Shown here in pieces: positions 11,547 to 24,312 of a stretch of DNA of 64,000 nucleotides. The DNA comes from Plectrocnemia conspersa (lineage: Eukaryota > Arthropoda > Insecta > Trichoptera > Polycentropodidae). The stretch is from NCBI GenBank assembly GCA_009617715.1, contig VTFK01000149.1, positions 1,178,001-1,242,000 of the forward strand, read 5' to 3'. Numbering within the stretch: position 1 is the first letter of the stretch; every line of letters starts with the position of its first letter. The translations under genes were made by a program, and so were the position numbers. Under the pieces are notes generated by a model, which saw only the letters and a program-made list of their open reading frames with translations, was not told the DNA's origin and made no database searches.

Positions 11547-12563
11547 GTGGCTTCAACCAGCGAACGTTGTTAATCTGCCGTTCTACGGAGGCGCTAAAGG
11601 ACAAGTTTTGCAAATCAGCAAGGATTCCAGAGGCGATATATTGAGTCAAGTCATAGTACCAGATAAGGCCACTCTAGTCGATCCTTCCAGTCAATTTAAT
11701 ATGATAAACATGCAACATTTTGCAAACAATTTGTATAACATCCACTCGGCCGCTCAAAAGTTGATCGAACTACAAGAAAGGACGAAGAAGACAGGACAAT
11801 TCAAAAAAAGACGATCAAAATGTATATGCTTCAAACTTATCTATTCTGGGAGAGTCTGCTCAAAATTTAGCTAAAATCGGCGTATCAGAAGGACATGATC
11901 TTTCTCAGTTGTTCTTAAACAAGAAGCCGTATAAAGATGTCGGAAACAGGAAGCAAGATTTCAACGATGACGAAGAAGACTTAAGTTTTTTTATATTTAT
12001 ATTAAATATGCATTTTAATAATATTTTAATATTTTTATTTTTATCAATATAGGTAGGCGAAGAACCTTCAGATACTGCCGAAACCGGAACTGAGCCCGAT
12101 GGCCAGGATTCCGTGCAAATTACCCCCCCATCGGACTCCGCATCTGTAGCAGAAGCAAAACCAGTCGGTTAGTGCATTTATATTTTTTATATCCTTATAA
12201 TACCAACGGTTCGCCTTGACATCATATAAATTATCTCTTTGACATTTGACAACAATCAAATCTATTTTTTTAGGAATAGCAATCGCCGGAGAAGGAGGAG
12301 TAGCTTCTAGCAAACCGGTAGCTACTGCTGTAGTAGGACCTGGTGGCTTAGCTATAGCTAGACCTGTAGCAACAGCAATCGCTGGCGTAGATCCTAACAA
12401 AGTTGGTCCTATAGGATTGGGGAATAAAATACCATTATCCGCAAGAAAGGCACCAGAGAGAGTCGAAACTGCTCAATCACAACAAGTCCATTATTTACAA
12501 TATCCAGAATATCAATATAATCAACTAGCTTCAGCATATTATCCAATCCACTATGCAATTTAA
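11547..12563 (+). CDS. GPGG-repeat (DUF4774-like) unit C, with a one-base frameshift
   Basis: Exon 1 starts at 11547 after TTTTTATAAG; its first base completes a codon, so it needs a phase-2 upstream exon, as B does. It opens with WLQPANVVNLPFYGGAKGQ. The frame stops at 11874, but the frame one base further on continues with sensible sequence (ASNLSILGESAQNLAKIGVS, then a Lys/Asp/Glu-rich tail) to about 11984. The break is most simply one extra A in the A7 run at 11803-11809. The exon 1 donor is weak (A|GTTTTT at 11985). The next exon is 12053 or 12057 to 12167 (acidic, Thr/Ser-rich), then 12274-12563, with GIAIAGEGGVASSKPVATA, VVGPGGLAIARPVATAIAGV and a Tyr/Gln-rich end. Ignoring the indel this gives about 278 residues plus a signal peptide. 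No signal exon fits in the 156 bases between B and C, so it must lie further upstream. It is a secreted paralogue of A, B and D; either a recent pseudogene or an assembly/polymorphic indel. Confidence 0.65.
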
Positions 12564-12640
12564 ATTAAATATATTTTAAAAATAATGAAAAGCAACAGAC
12601 GAGATGTAAACCCAACATTTTATTTGTCATTGTCGATTAC

Positions 12641-12646
12641 AATAAA
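12641..12646 (+). terminator. Candidate poly(A) signal of unit C
   Basis: AATAAA 78 bases after the C stop codon. A second AATAAA occurs near 12909; either could be used. Confidence 0.35.
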
Positions 12647-15600
12647 TTTGAGAATCGAGATGGTTATCATAATTTACAATACATTTTTGCCATTTAAGAC
12701 GCCCCCATCCTTGCCAAGAATTGCACTTTTGTATATAATATATGTAGGCATATTGTCACTAATGTAAAATTGTAATATTTCAATGTATAATGTTCACTTT
12801 GCATTTCGTCCTAAATGTTTTCGTTTTTTTATGTGCGGATTAATATTTTTAATTAATAATCATAATACTCATTTTATGTAATTGTGTATAACACGATAAT
12901 GTTGTTTAATAAAATATTTTTTATACTATTACATTTTTTAAATATATGTTTTTAATTTTATACAAAACCTTTATTTCTATTTATAGTAATGCTATAATTT
13001 TAAATGAATTTATTTCGTGATGCAACTTAAAAAAATGTCAATGTAGTTTCTTACACTAATTGGCCTAGTTTTAATCAGACTTATGTTATATTGTAATTAT
13101 CTAAACTAAGTTAATCAGTCAGTCTGAACTATATATTATTATTATTATATTTAAAAAAATAAAACACTCCATGAAAACCTATGAAAAAAAATAAGTGTTG
13201 TCAAAAATATAAAATATATTATTTATATTTAGAAATCTACCTAATTATCTTTTAAAGTGAAGATAAAATCATTTTATTAATATTTTACTCAAATGTGAAT
13301 CGTATTATATTATAATTTTAGAACATAATATGACTGTACACATTATAAATATTTATAATAGTAATCTAAATTAACTATTTCATATATACGTTAAAAGCTC
13401 TTTCATCATATTAAAAATAGTACTATTTAAAATCATATAAAAAAATGTCTTTTGAGATTTATCGAACAATAAAATGTCATGAACTTTCAGCTAGTTGCTA
13501 TTTTATTTATTAGCAATTATTTTTAGAATGCATAAAATGTCAGTTAATTTTTATTAGATAAAAATACATATAGCGTAGTTTTAAGAACCTTAATATACTC
13601 TAATTAAAAGTACAATGGATTTTCGTTTATATGTTTAAATGAGTAATTCTCCGATTTCAATCAACTTCTTTAAAATATAAAAAAAAAACTTTAGTTGGCA
13701 AAATATCTACCGGCAAATGAAAAATTATTTAATATAAAAAAATGTAACGTTTTTAATTTTTAATTCGTGTTTTTCTAAAAAGTTTTTTAAATATTTTTTG
13801 TCAATTTTTTTTAATAAATCTTTTTAAAAGATCACTATTACATTTAATTTTAAAATTATGTATCAGTAGACCCATAGGTGCTTGCTGTCATACAATGGAA
13901 CAATGTTACAACATCATAACATACGTTATTCCACAATTGAAAATGTTCATTCTTGACAAAATCCAATATCGTGTTATATAGATTAGTTAAGTATGATAAA
14001 TTAACTGTGAAATATAATATTATAAAAATCAAAAAATGAACGTATGTTAATCTATAAATTAATTTTTCATTTAATTATTTACGTATTTAAGACTTAAAAC
14101 GTCATTTGCGACGCATATTCAATTTTTTAATAATCATGTAACTATAGAAACACGTGTACCGCTTAGTTACCACATTTGTAAATCAACATTTTCGGGTAAG
14201 TCTCATATTGTTTATTCAAAAAAATCCCTGAAAAGCACTAAAGACATAAAATACAATCTCTAAAATTCCAAATTCGTTTCGTTACATTATTATTATTGTA
14301 ATTTTATTGTGTATTGACATCAACGTCCCTTGGTGTTTGATCCACGACCTCGAACACGTACATATATTACGCTGTCAGAATAGATAATAAATAAGATGAT
14401 TTTAATTCTCTTGCTCGTATTACGATTTTATATTATAAAAAAGTCGTCATTCGTTGGAATCTTCCAAGGAATAAACCTTGTATGGATAGTATTATTGTTT
14501 TCCTTGATAGGAACTATTTAATATTGGTTGTGTGCCGAGATTTTCAATACACACAATACTGATGAATATGCACGTAAACGTATGTGTAATAAGATTTATT
14601 TTGATATCGTATGGCATATTTTCACAACAGTGACACGTAGAAACTCGATACCTACTTACATTTAGTATTATTTTAAATATAAAATCATAAATTATATTAA
14701 ATATGACCTGTAAAACAATCGATCAATATTAAAATATTGCGCAAGTGACATTAAAAATAATAAAGTCACTCTCATGGATCAAACAATAGTTTGCCATATC
14801 CATCTAAGGCTGTATTCGATATCGAGTATGCACTTGTATGCGTTTTTTCAAGGTTGTACTCTCATTAGCAATGATAATGCCACTGTCAAAATTGAAACAC
14901 TTATGACATAAATAATAAATAATACAGTAAATACTTTCAACGTATGTATTTGTGTTCATAGAATAATAATAAGAATGGAAAATGTATGCTTATCGTGTTT
15001 TTTTGTATCGTAGGCTGTTGTACTAGCTACACAACAAGGGCAACTAAAGTTCATTGTACTGTACGTAGTACATAATATACTGGAGCTCATCTATATGTGT
15101 TATAAACAAAGGGCTTTCCGTCGAAGAAACGTGAATCAAAAATACTTGTCCAAATAATTGGATTTTAACAGTTTAGATCTGATAATCCCCAGATAAACAC
15201 TTACAATCTATAAAAATAATAATCCAAATTAAATTTTAGTATAAATCAACTGATTTTAAAATTCATTAAAATTGTAAATTTCAATGAAATCTAAATAAAT
15301 CATACGTGAAAAACTAATTAAAAACTAATTAAAAAAAATAATTTTATTCTTTAATTATAAATTATAATAAATTTTGCAGCTCAGTTTTTTTTTGCAATTT
15401 TTATTGGATTAGTATTTATTTTTATTTTATGCAATAATATAATTAAATAGTCAATAGTGTTAACAAATTGTCAGTTGTTAAATAATCAGTAGTTATTATA
15501 TTAAATATTTAGTAATTATTAAATGGTCTTTATTACATTTATCTTAATTTTTTTAATGAAATAGATATATTTTGACTGAATTTTAATTTTTGCGAGAAAA

Positions 15601-18254
15601 ATTTAAAAATTTAATTCTTTCTAATAAAATAATTAAATTATGAAATTTTTTTATTTTACATATTTATTATATATCATTCAGCTTTTGTGGATTTTTTTTA
15701 TATAAAAACAGATGGTGTCAATAACTTTTATAAAATTAATATAAAATATTTCTTGTTAGGTTAATTTATTTCGTACTCTTTAATTTATTAATGTTATTTT
15801 GTATTGAAATCATTTACAAAACATTAAATTAAAAAAAAATATTATGCAATTATAATATTTTTTATTTCTTCAGTTATATATGTAAATATATAACAATTAT
15901 ATTATATGTAAATATATATCTTTCTGTGGTACCACAAAACAGTGAAATATTGACCGCCGTACATGTACGGCGATACTTCTAAAATGATTAATTTCTGTGA
16001 TTCTAGATATTTGTAAATATATCCTTGATCTTGTCTGGCAATTTAATTGATACATAGATTTTTTAATGTTTTTTTACGGTTACTGACTTTCACTTTTACT
16101 TTGTATTAAAATAATCAAATTTGGCGATTTGATTGCTGTATTCGAATATAATCTTATTATGTGGATAATAAACAATAACCACTATCAATACGCTAACTAA
16201 TTAAAAAAACTTAAATTTTATTAATAAGATTTTTGGACGACTTACCTTTTCAATAAAAATGACTAATATTTTTTTATATTTTACAAATGGGAGCTATTTT
16301 AATCCGATATGTTTATATATCTTATATTAGTAAATATAAAAATAAAGTTGAATTAAAATTATGCGTAAAAAATAAAAAAAAATATTTACTACTTCTTAAG
16401 AATATTTATTTTTTTTCTTCAGTATTTTTACTTTAAAAATCATGTATCATAGCTTTATTTTTAGATCTTGTAAACAAATTTTGCTAAGTACTGTAAATAT
16501 ATTTAATTAAAAAAGCTGACATAAATAAAAATTGCTTATAAAATAAAAAATATTAAAAATAAAATGTAGATATATATATATTTTATTATTTATTTGATTC
16601 AATTTAAAGAAAGTTTAATTTGATAAATCTAAATCTTAATGGTTTAAAATTGTTTAACTTTATGTTTTAATAGAAACATGTATATTTAAAAAAGATAGTA
16701 AATATTGTTTTTTCTTATTTTTTATACAACTTTTTATCTAATAAGCTCTGTTTCTTAAATATATTATAAAAATATTTAAATGTTAATAGATTAGCTGAAA
16801 ATATCAAAAGTAGTAAAGTAGTAAATAAAATCTAAGCTAAATAATTATTATTACATTACGTTCAACATAATATAAGAATTATTTTATTTCTTGTATTATT
16901 TTACTGCATATTTATCGTAACAAATTTATTTAGATCCTTATTAAAAATATCACTTTTTTTTAAAACATTCGATACTCTTCTTTGCAACTTTTTTGCTTCT
17001 CTAAGTAATAAGTATTTTTTTATTGGTTACATTTGTCGGTCTTCCTACGTACATTCATCATTCCCTAACCTTTAAATTTTTACAGCTACTTTGCCTATTA
17101 AAAATCAATGCCAAAAAAACGATTTAAAAATGACTCAAAAAACTTATAAATATTTTCTTTTTTATCGCAATGAAATGATAAAATATTTCCTAATATATAA
17201 TATACCCATGTATTAAATATTTGTTTAATTGCACCTAAAATTTATTAATAGTATGTTTAGAATATTATCATTTATTATAAAAAAATATTGTAACACAACT
17301 ATATAACAGTTGTGAATATATAACATACTTATTATATATACATATGCAATGGATATAATTTATTTTTTAATATTATTAAAAAAAATAGTCTTGATTCAAA
17401 ACATTCATTAATTTATGCAAAAAGTGTTAACACGTGTAAAATAATGCTTTTTAAAATATATAAATAATGTCCTTTACTCCCACATTTCATAGCTGCATCC
17501 TTGTACTGAACAATGAGCCTTGCAAGAACCTATAAGTAGAATTGCGTTTGAAGCAAGACTTCATTATTTTATAGGCACTGGTGGTACGCACTTCCACTTC
17601 TTAGAGTACACGTGTGATCGATCACAATATCACAGTATATATTTACAGTGCTTCGGTGAAAAACTTTTAATACATTATCATGTTGATATTTTTGGTGAGT
17701 TATTTCTGTAACATATACTGATATATTTTTATTAATAAAATTTGATTCATAATACAATACATCATGATTCATTTAATATTTCAAACACGGATCCAACTTG
17801 ACCTTATACGTTTGATACGCATATTTTTGAAACAATATCATTGTCCTTTTCCAGAGGGGAATTATTTTTATAACGTTCTCGAAGGACTTTTCAAGGCATG
17901 CCGACCTTTAAACGCATCACAGGAATTCATTGCACGTATGTTTCTGTAATGCACGATTGCCAATACATATTTTTTCTAACGCTATCCAATCATTAGATGT
18001 CATGATGGTCGAGTTCCGTGCCAAATGTTTCAAAATCAGTTTCTCTCGAGGAAACCGACAAATTATAATAGTGCCTTATTATAATACATACATGCAATTT
18101 AATCCGTTCGTGTATTGTCAATTGCAACAATCCAGTGGACACTGAACCTCCTACCAATTAGTTACATAACAAAGAAGTGCACTAGCTCGTGTAACCCGAT
18201 AAGACACGCATGATTTTTACTTTAATGTCATAAAACGTCTCTGAAGTATTACAA
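12647..18254. other. AT-rich intergenic DNA between units C and D
   Basis: Five and a half kilobases without a gene I can support. Most is extremely AT-rich with long A and T runs. Short open frames between 17500 and 18150 are of somewhat lower AT content but have no splice-consistent structure or recognisable motif. This stretch may hold regulatory DNA for gene D, but no specific element stands out. Confidence 0.5.
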
Positions 18255-21200
18255 ATGAGATTGATCGTGATCCAGACTTATTATAGCACTTACTAAACCG
18301 GTAGCTAAATATCGATAATGATCTATAAATATTTTATAAAGGTGTTAGCGAGCTTTGGAACAGTCTACTGCTCACCTCATGGACAATATTTGCTTTTAAA
18401 CAACCAAGCACAACAAAGGTACTATTGATTTTTTATATACAAGCATACAAATAATAATGTTTTAGAATTTAATTAACATCATTAACTTTTTACAGCTATC
18501 CACAATATGTAGACGGACAAAATGTTGCACTGTTTAATCATCCAAATCAAGCACAAGGTATATAATATATATTTATTTAAAAAAATAGCATAGATTTATT
18601 TTATTTTTTTATTTTTTTAGATATCCCTTACGTGCCTCAAAATAACTTAATATACTTACAAAATGGCCCAGAGCAATTGAGCTACGTAAATCCTAGTCCG
18701 TTCTACGCTTGGGTTCAAAAAGATAGAGGGTTTCAACCGCCGCAAAGTGTTCAACCAACACAAACAATAGAACCGACTCCAGCTCCTAAAGAAGACAAAC
18801 CGGATTCTGCTGAACCTGAATCCTTGCAATCGAACGAACCGACCACCGCTAAACCAGATTCTGAGGGTAATGAATTCGTTCAACATATCCATAACACAAT
18901 TTCAAGTAAATATTAATTCACAGCCGACAAATCAGAAAACGAACCTGCTAAATTGGAAAACTTTGAACCGGACGCTGAATTGATACCGGAAACGGTAAAC
19001 TCTCAAGCAAGTCAACCTGTACAGCCTCAGACACCAGTTGTTCCTTTTCCGGGTAATCAGGGAATAATACCTGGTCAAAGGGTTTATTTCATCAATGGAC
19101 CTCCGCAGTTCTATTCGAATGATCCTTTGATAGGATATCCTCAATTGAACACTCAATTGAGGTATTCAAATTAATTAAAATAAATTTATTTTAATTTAAT
19201 GTGCCTAATTAAAAACTATTTATTTCAGACCTCAACCAGCTCTTAGATATCCAGGGTTTCCGCAAAGGTTTTTGATTCTAGGTCAGCAGTCTGCTGTTCA
19301 ACAACCTACGTATCAACAGCAAGGTATATATATACATTTTTCCACACGTCTCTTTTTCGGCACCAAGCACGCGCAGTTTAAATAGGCTAATTTAATATAA
19401 TAATAACTGAAAGACATGCGTTAAAATTCAATATAAATCACACTGTTTTTAAATTTCTATCGTGTCTTGTAGATTGGAAATAGTGATTGTTATTTTAGTA
19501 AAATTTTGATCGATCATCACAGACTAAGTTTTCCTTGATTTTACTAATCTCACATATGAATATTTATTGATTTGACTAAGTTAGGTCATACATAGTGACA
19601 TCTATTGCTCGTAAGCTCTAATATTAATTTATAAAAAATAAAATAGATGTCACTGATTTACAGATTTTGATTCAGATTGTCTCTTCAGTCTTACTACTAA
19701 CTTTTTTTTTGTTTAACACTTATAATATATTCTCTATGAACTAAAGTAGTGCATTATTAGAATTTTTTCTATATCTAACATATACTACCTAGCTCAATTT
19801 TAAATAATCATCACAATATTTTTTTGTGAGAATATGAAAAATCTGTGATGGTCGATTATAATTATACTTATAGTTAATGACAATATAGAAATTGGAAAAC
19901 ACTAAGGTTTTTCATTATTTATTATTTTATTAATTTATGTAGCTAGTATAGCTGATTGTTTATACACTAAACAAATATACTCAAACCATACATATAAAAT
20001 ATAACATAAACAGAGCATAAAAAACTTTAATATTAAAATTTATTTCTTAATACACGAAGGTGTTTCTTTATTCAATTGAAAAAAACCGCAACCTTTTTAT
20101 TTTTTTAGATTGTCATAGAAATATTGTTATGCAAATTCAAACCTCCGTACAATATTCCCCTGGCCGTACTCGTTTTTCTATACCAATCTATCCTTAAATT
20201 ATCTCTATTACTAGTACTAAATCTATGTACATCTTATTTTCTAGCCTATATATAAATACTAAAATATTCATTGATGTAATGTAATTTAGTTCTTAGTATT
20301 CCATTTTTCATTACTTATATTTAAATCAGTACTGGTTCATTTTTTCAATTTACAAATTATATCCTGAATTTTTTTTAAAGATACTGATTTAAATTATTCA
20401 AATTAAGACAATTTTTACTATTTTAAATTTAATTAGACTATAAAATTGGACCCTTTTTATTATTTTAAATATTATGAAGGACTTTTCAGTGACTATGGAT
20501 AGCCTTCCGTTCGTTTCTTTATCATTACTATATTATTATTAATTTAAGTAAATGCTACAAAATTGAGGCTATCCTCTTAGTCACTTCCATTAAGAGAAAG
20601 ATCTATATTTATTTTGTCAGTAATTTTGCTTGATTTTTACCAGTAATTTGACTCAATGGTCACTTATCATTAAAAATAAACATTAGATTGTAAGGGTCTT
20701 ATTTTAAATAAAATGATTGGATATATTCTAACTGAATGTTTCTATTTATATGTTAGAACAATAAATATGTTAGAACAAAATAAAAATCATTACTAAGTAT
20801 ATGTGTAGTAATAAGTGGCGTAGCTATGGAGGGCCGCCCCGGGCGGGACTTGCTTGGGGGCGGCATATTCGCGGTGGGATCGTCTAGTGTGGTTACCTAT
20901 GAATAACAACAGCTTAATAATAACCAATTTAATATTTTAAGAAAAGCTGATTTTATGACCCTGCAAAAAAATGTATGGGAAGTGGCGGCAATTTTAAGGA
21001 TCGCCCTGGGTGGCACATAACCTAGCTACGCCACTGGTAGTAATAAAATAAATTAGTTTTAATATTGTCTTAATGACGAGTTTATTAATTAAAAAAACAA
21101 ATTAGTTTTAGCTTTGTCTCATGATTATTGAGCCAAATTATGCTAATATTACAAAGCATTATAAATTATTAATTGACCAATACTACATTATTTAAAAGTT

Positions 21201-23003
21201 ACTGACCATTTAATTTGTTGCCAAAGATAAATTATCTGGCGATAACTTTGAACAGCAGTCCTTTTGCACAGAAACTACGATTTTAATATCCTGAAAATTT
21301 TATATATATATATATTATAATAATTATATACGATTTATAAATATGTATTATATATATCCTTGATTTTTTAAGAAATTTTATCGTAAAATGGACTAAAAAT
21401 GTGTTTATTTATAAGTAAATGAAAAAATTAAAAAAATCTTTTTAACTCAATGTTAACTTTTTGCAATTTTTTTGACAATCATTTTTTTTATTTTAATTTT
21501 AATTTGTTATTATTAATTTATTTTATTTAAAATAAAATAAAATTCTACAGTGTATAAAGTCGTACTTTATTGCTAAAACTCGGGTGTTGCTTTATAATAT
21601 TTTTACTTCAGGTTTTAATATTTTTATTGAAAGCTTTTTAAACAATTTTATTAATTATTGTTATATAAAAAAAACATTAAGTGCTTATTTCCGCCTAATA
21701 TTTGCTTTATCATCCAAAATCATTTGCAACTCTTATTTTATTTAAATGTTTCATTACTAGAATCGAAGATCTAAAAGTAGATTCTATTGAATATTATTTT
21801 AAAAAATATCTCTGCAACATCGAACTTTTCATTGCATTTTTAAAAAAAATCATATTTGTTTCCATCTCTAATTAAAAATCAATCTTTTTAATTTTAATAT
21901 CTTAGAATTCTTTTAATCATTGCATTTACTTTAAGATCATATTTTAAAATACATAGATTTTTGCATCCAATTTTTTTAATTCACTTTCAACAATTTATTT
22001 TATAAACTTATGAAATTAAAAATTACCTAATATTATCATGGTTATTTGGAACACAAACTGCAATTGATGCCAAGTAAACACTGCTATTTGTCTGGAATAT
22101 TCCGTGCTTTATATATATTCTTCTTATAGGTCAATCGATAGATTTTCTTCGCTCTCAATTCGATCAATCAAGAATAGCACATGCTCAAAGACTTCAAGTG
22201 CCTTCTCTAATATCATTCCAAAGGCAAGTGGCTCCAAACCAACAAGACGAAACATTACCCCAACGACCTGAATTTGATGGTCAAAGTCGCACGCAAGAAC
22301 AAGAATTTGATCAACAACAGGAAGTTGCAGTTCCTCAACAGTTCGTAACAAACGACAATCAGTACATCGCTAATAATTACGGTTTTCCTGCAAATTTACA
22401 ACAGCAACTTAATTACGGTGTGTTGCCGACGAACAACATTCAAAATCAGTAAGTTTAATCTAAATAAATAAAACGACTGCTATCATCATTAACTTATGTA
22501 TAGGCCTGGAGTAGCTGCGTTGGCGTTTTCAAGATTCTTACAAGATTCAAGAGATTCGATCCCAGCTACACAAAGAAAAGATGAAATAATCGATGATGAA
22601 GATTCGGTAGTTGTCGAAGCTGATGAAAATAAAACCGAAGAAAAATTGGAAGTTGAGAATGATAAAATTGGTACAGATCAATACAGACCTTATATGTAGA
22701 GAGTTGGTTTCATATATGTAGCTTTAAATGTACATAGGTAGCTTTTTTAATGTAAATAATGCATGATATTATTAAGGTTTGTTGGATTTTATAGAATTGA
22801 ATCACGAGGATTTGAAATCAGATCCTGTTGTGGCTGAAGTCCACCCTCAAGCAGTTGCTGTGGCTGGAAACGGAGGAGTAGCTCGATCAGCTCCCAAAGG
22901 AACGGCAGTGGCAGGACCTGAAGGACTTGCTATAGCGAATCCTGTGGCCACGGCATTGGCGGGCGTGCCTGAGAAAAAAGTTAAAGCACCAGTAAAAGCT
23001 TAA
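18255..23003 (+). CDS. Secreted GPGG-repeat (DUF4774-like) protein D, nine exons
   Basis: Exons: 18255-18266, 18342-18418, 18496-18557, 18621-18866, 18924-19161, 19229-19323, 22130-22448, 22504-22670 and 22795-23003. Phases agree at every junction, giving about 474 residues. The start is ATG in ACAAATGAGATTG; the first donor (ATC|GTGATC) is weak, so this tiny exon is the least certain part. The signal peptide reads MRLIVLASFGTVYC. Then come Gln/Tyr/Pro-rich stretches, a Pro/Glu/Thr/Ser-rich acidic linker, a long Gln-rich region, an acidic segment (DDEDSVVVEADE) and a C-terminal domain with AVAVAGNGGVARSAP, GTAVAGPEGLAIANP and VATALAGV. A TAA in the straight reading at 18914-18916 falls inside a 57-base intron (18867-18923). 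The 2.8-kb intron 6 carries SINE copies and an hAT-like MITE. No catalytic motif; probably extracellular structural. Confidence 0.82.
19444..19690 (+). repeat. tRNA-related SINE body (family 2), in intron 6 of gene D
   Basis: Shares with copies at 37231, 51830 and 41500-41690 (inverted) the blocks TTTCTATCGTGTCT, GATCGATCATCACAG, CCTAATCTCAC-like, GTTAGGTC(A/G)TACATAGTGACATCTATTG and CACTGATTTACAGA. The tRNA-like head is missing here, so this is a 5'-truncated copy. Confidence 0.55.
19770..19876 (-). repeat. SINE family 2 fragment, inverted
   Basis: Read on the minus strand it contains GACCATCACAGATTTTTC, GATGATTATTTAAAATTGAGC and AGGTAGTATATGTTAGA, matching the family 2 body. It lies about 80 bases from a forward copy in the same intron. 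Confidence 0.45.
20814..21036. mobile_element. hAT-like MITE in intron 6 of gene D
   Basis: A 223-bp insertion with terminal inverted repeats: AGTGGCGTAGCTA at the left and, read inward from the right, CAGTGGCGTAGCTAGG. It is flanked by a direct duplication GTAGTAATA (20805-20813 and 21037-21045). If the first base of the left terminus is a mutated C, the duplication becomes the 8 bp expected of hAT elements. The interior is GC-rich at the left end (CCGCCCCGGGCGGG) and has no coding capacity, so it is a non-autonomous element. Confidence 0.75.
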
Positions 23004-23131
23004 ATATATATTCTCATAAATTAGTCATCTTGTTTTGTACTTAAAAAATAATATTATTTATATAAAAAACATGAAATGTAACTATATAATTTATATAATA
23101 TAAAAGTATATAATGAATTTGGAAAAAATAT

Positions 23132-23137
23132 AATAAA
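23132..23137 (+). terminator. Candidate poly(A) signal of gene D
   Basis: AATAAA 129 bases after the gene D stop codon, the first canonical hexamer downstream. Confidence 0.35.
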
Positions 23138-24304
23138 TCACTTTCATATATAACTTATATTTAACGTTTTAAATATTTCTTTACAAGACAGACATTGGTT
23201 AATATTGGTGTGATATCTAAATGGTAGCACTGAATTTTATAAATGGTAAATAAATAAATTATTGACAGATGACTACTTTAACTGAATTTTGACGGACGGT
23301 CGAAAGAAAGCAGCTGCTTCTTTTGATCTTCTAAAGGTCGTTTCTGATCAGTTCGGCTTAGCTCTTGTTTATTCTGAATCAAAAGTTATACATAGTTCTG
23401 GATTACGTGCGATTCAGTGCAACAGTATTTTGATCTATATGCCCATGAAATTTAGGAAGCCCATAATCACGCACGGTCTTTGATCCTCTGACCAATATTG
23501 ACGATTTAGGGCGGAGCCAGACTCTTAGTTATTATCTAAAACTCATATTTTTAGACTATAAAACTGCATGGTGATTTTATTAAATATAGTTTTATTCCGC
23601 ATTAAAATATTTTTTTGTATTTCCCTTTAGATATAAAAAAGAGAAATATGCCAAAAATTAAAAAGTTTTTATGTCATGAACCTAATATAAAAAAAAATTT
23701 TTCAACAAATTCTCAAAAAAAAGGAATCAATAACAAATAAAAACAGACGGAGATGTGTATTACCTAGATATGTTATTTATGACATGCATAAGAAAAGCAC
23801 ATAATACAAAATTATACTAAAATTAATTCAATGCTCAAGAACATTGATAAAATAAATTTATCATCGCTATATATATTCTAGACTTATAATAACATAATTA
23901 ATTGCTCTAAATACAATACAAAATTGTAAAAAGCAGGTGTTCCAACCACTTGCACAATTCATTCTAGTGACCATTTTGAACAAATGAAAAAAATATCAAC
24001 TCGTTTCAATATGAAAGCCTAACAATGGAATAGAGAACTTGTGACTAAACAATTGCGTTATTAATATTAATATTAATATTTCACGTACCACCTATTAACA
24101 CACCCGTCTCGAGATGTTAATCACTCGAAAATGCACAAAAATGTGTTTTACCCTGTGCAAAAATATTTTTGTTATTTTTACCCTATTGTTAACGATCGCC
24201 GGAGGGATCATCTGTACGTTTCACTTCAAAAGTATAAACATATTTCATGGGTGTGTGCAATAAACGATGCAATTGACCAGCCAAGGACTGTCTCTAATCA
24301 GTAA

Positions 24305-24312
24305 TATAAAAG
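24305..24312 (+). promoter_or_regulatory. TATA box of an unidentified transcript
   Basis: TATAAAAG in a lower-AT setting, followed about 30 bases later by TTCGCCGACATTGCAGCG, a plausible start region. The first ATG downstream is at 24391 (ATG ATA ACG GCA|GTTACA), which could be a short first exon or the start of a short open frame rich in aromatic residues. I found no matching downstream exon before gene F, so the transcript is unknown. Confidence 0.35.

Noticed and set aside
18632..19174. Stop-codon readthrough or an 18-base micro-intron in gene D
   Set aside because: A GTAAAT...CACAG pair 18 bases apart surrounds the TAA, but that is too short to splice. The 57-base intron 18867-18923 uses a good donor, the same acceptor and keeps the frame.
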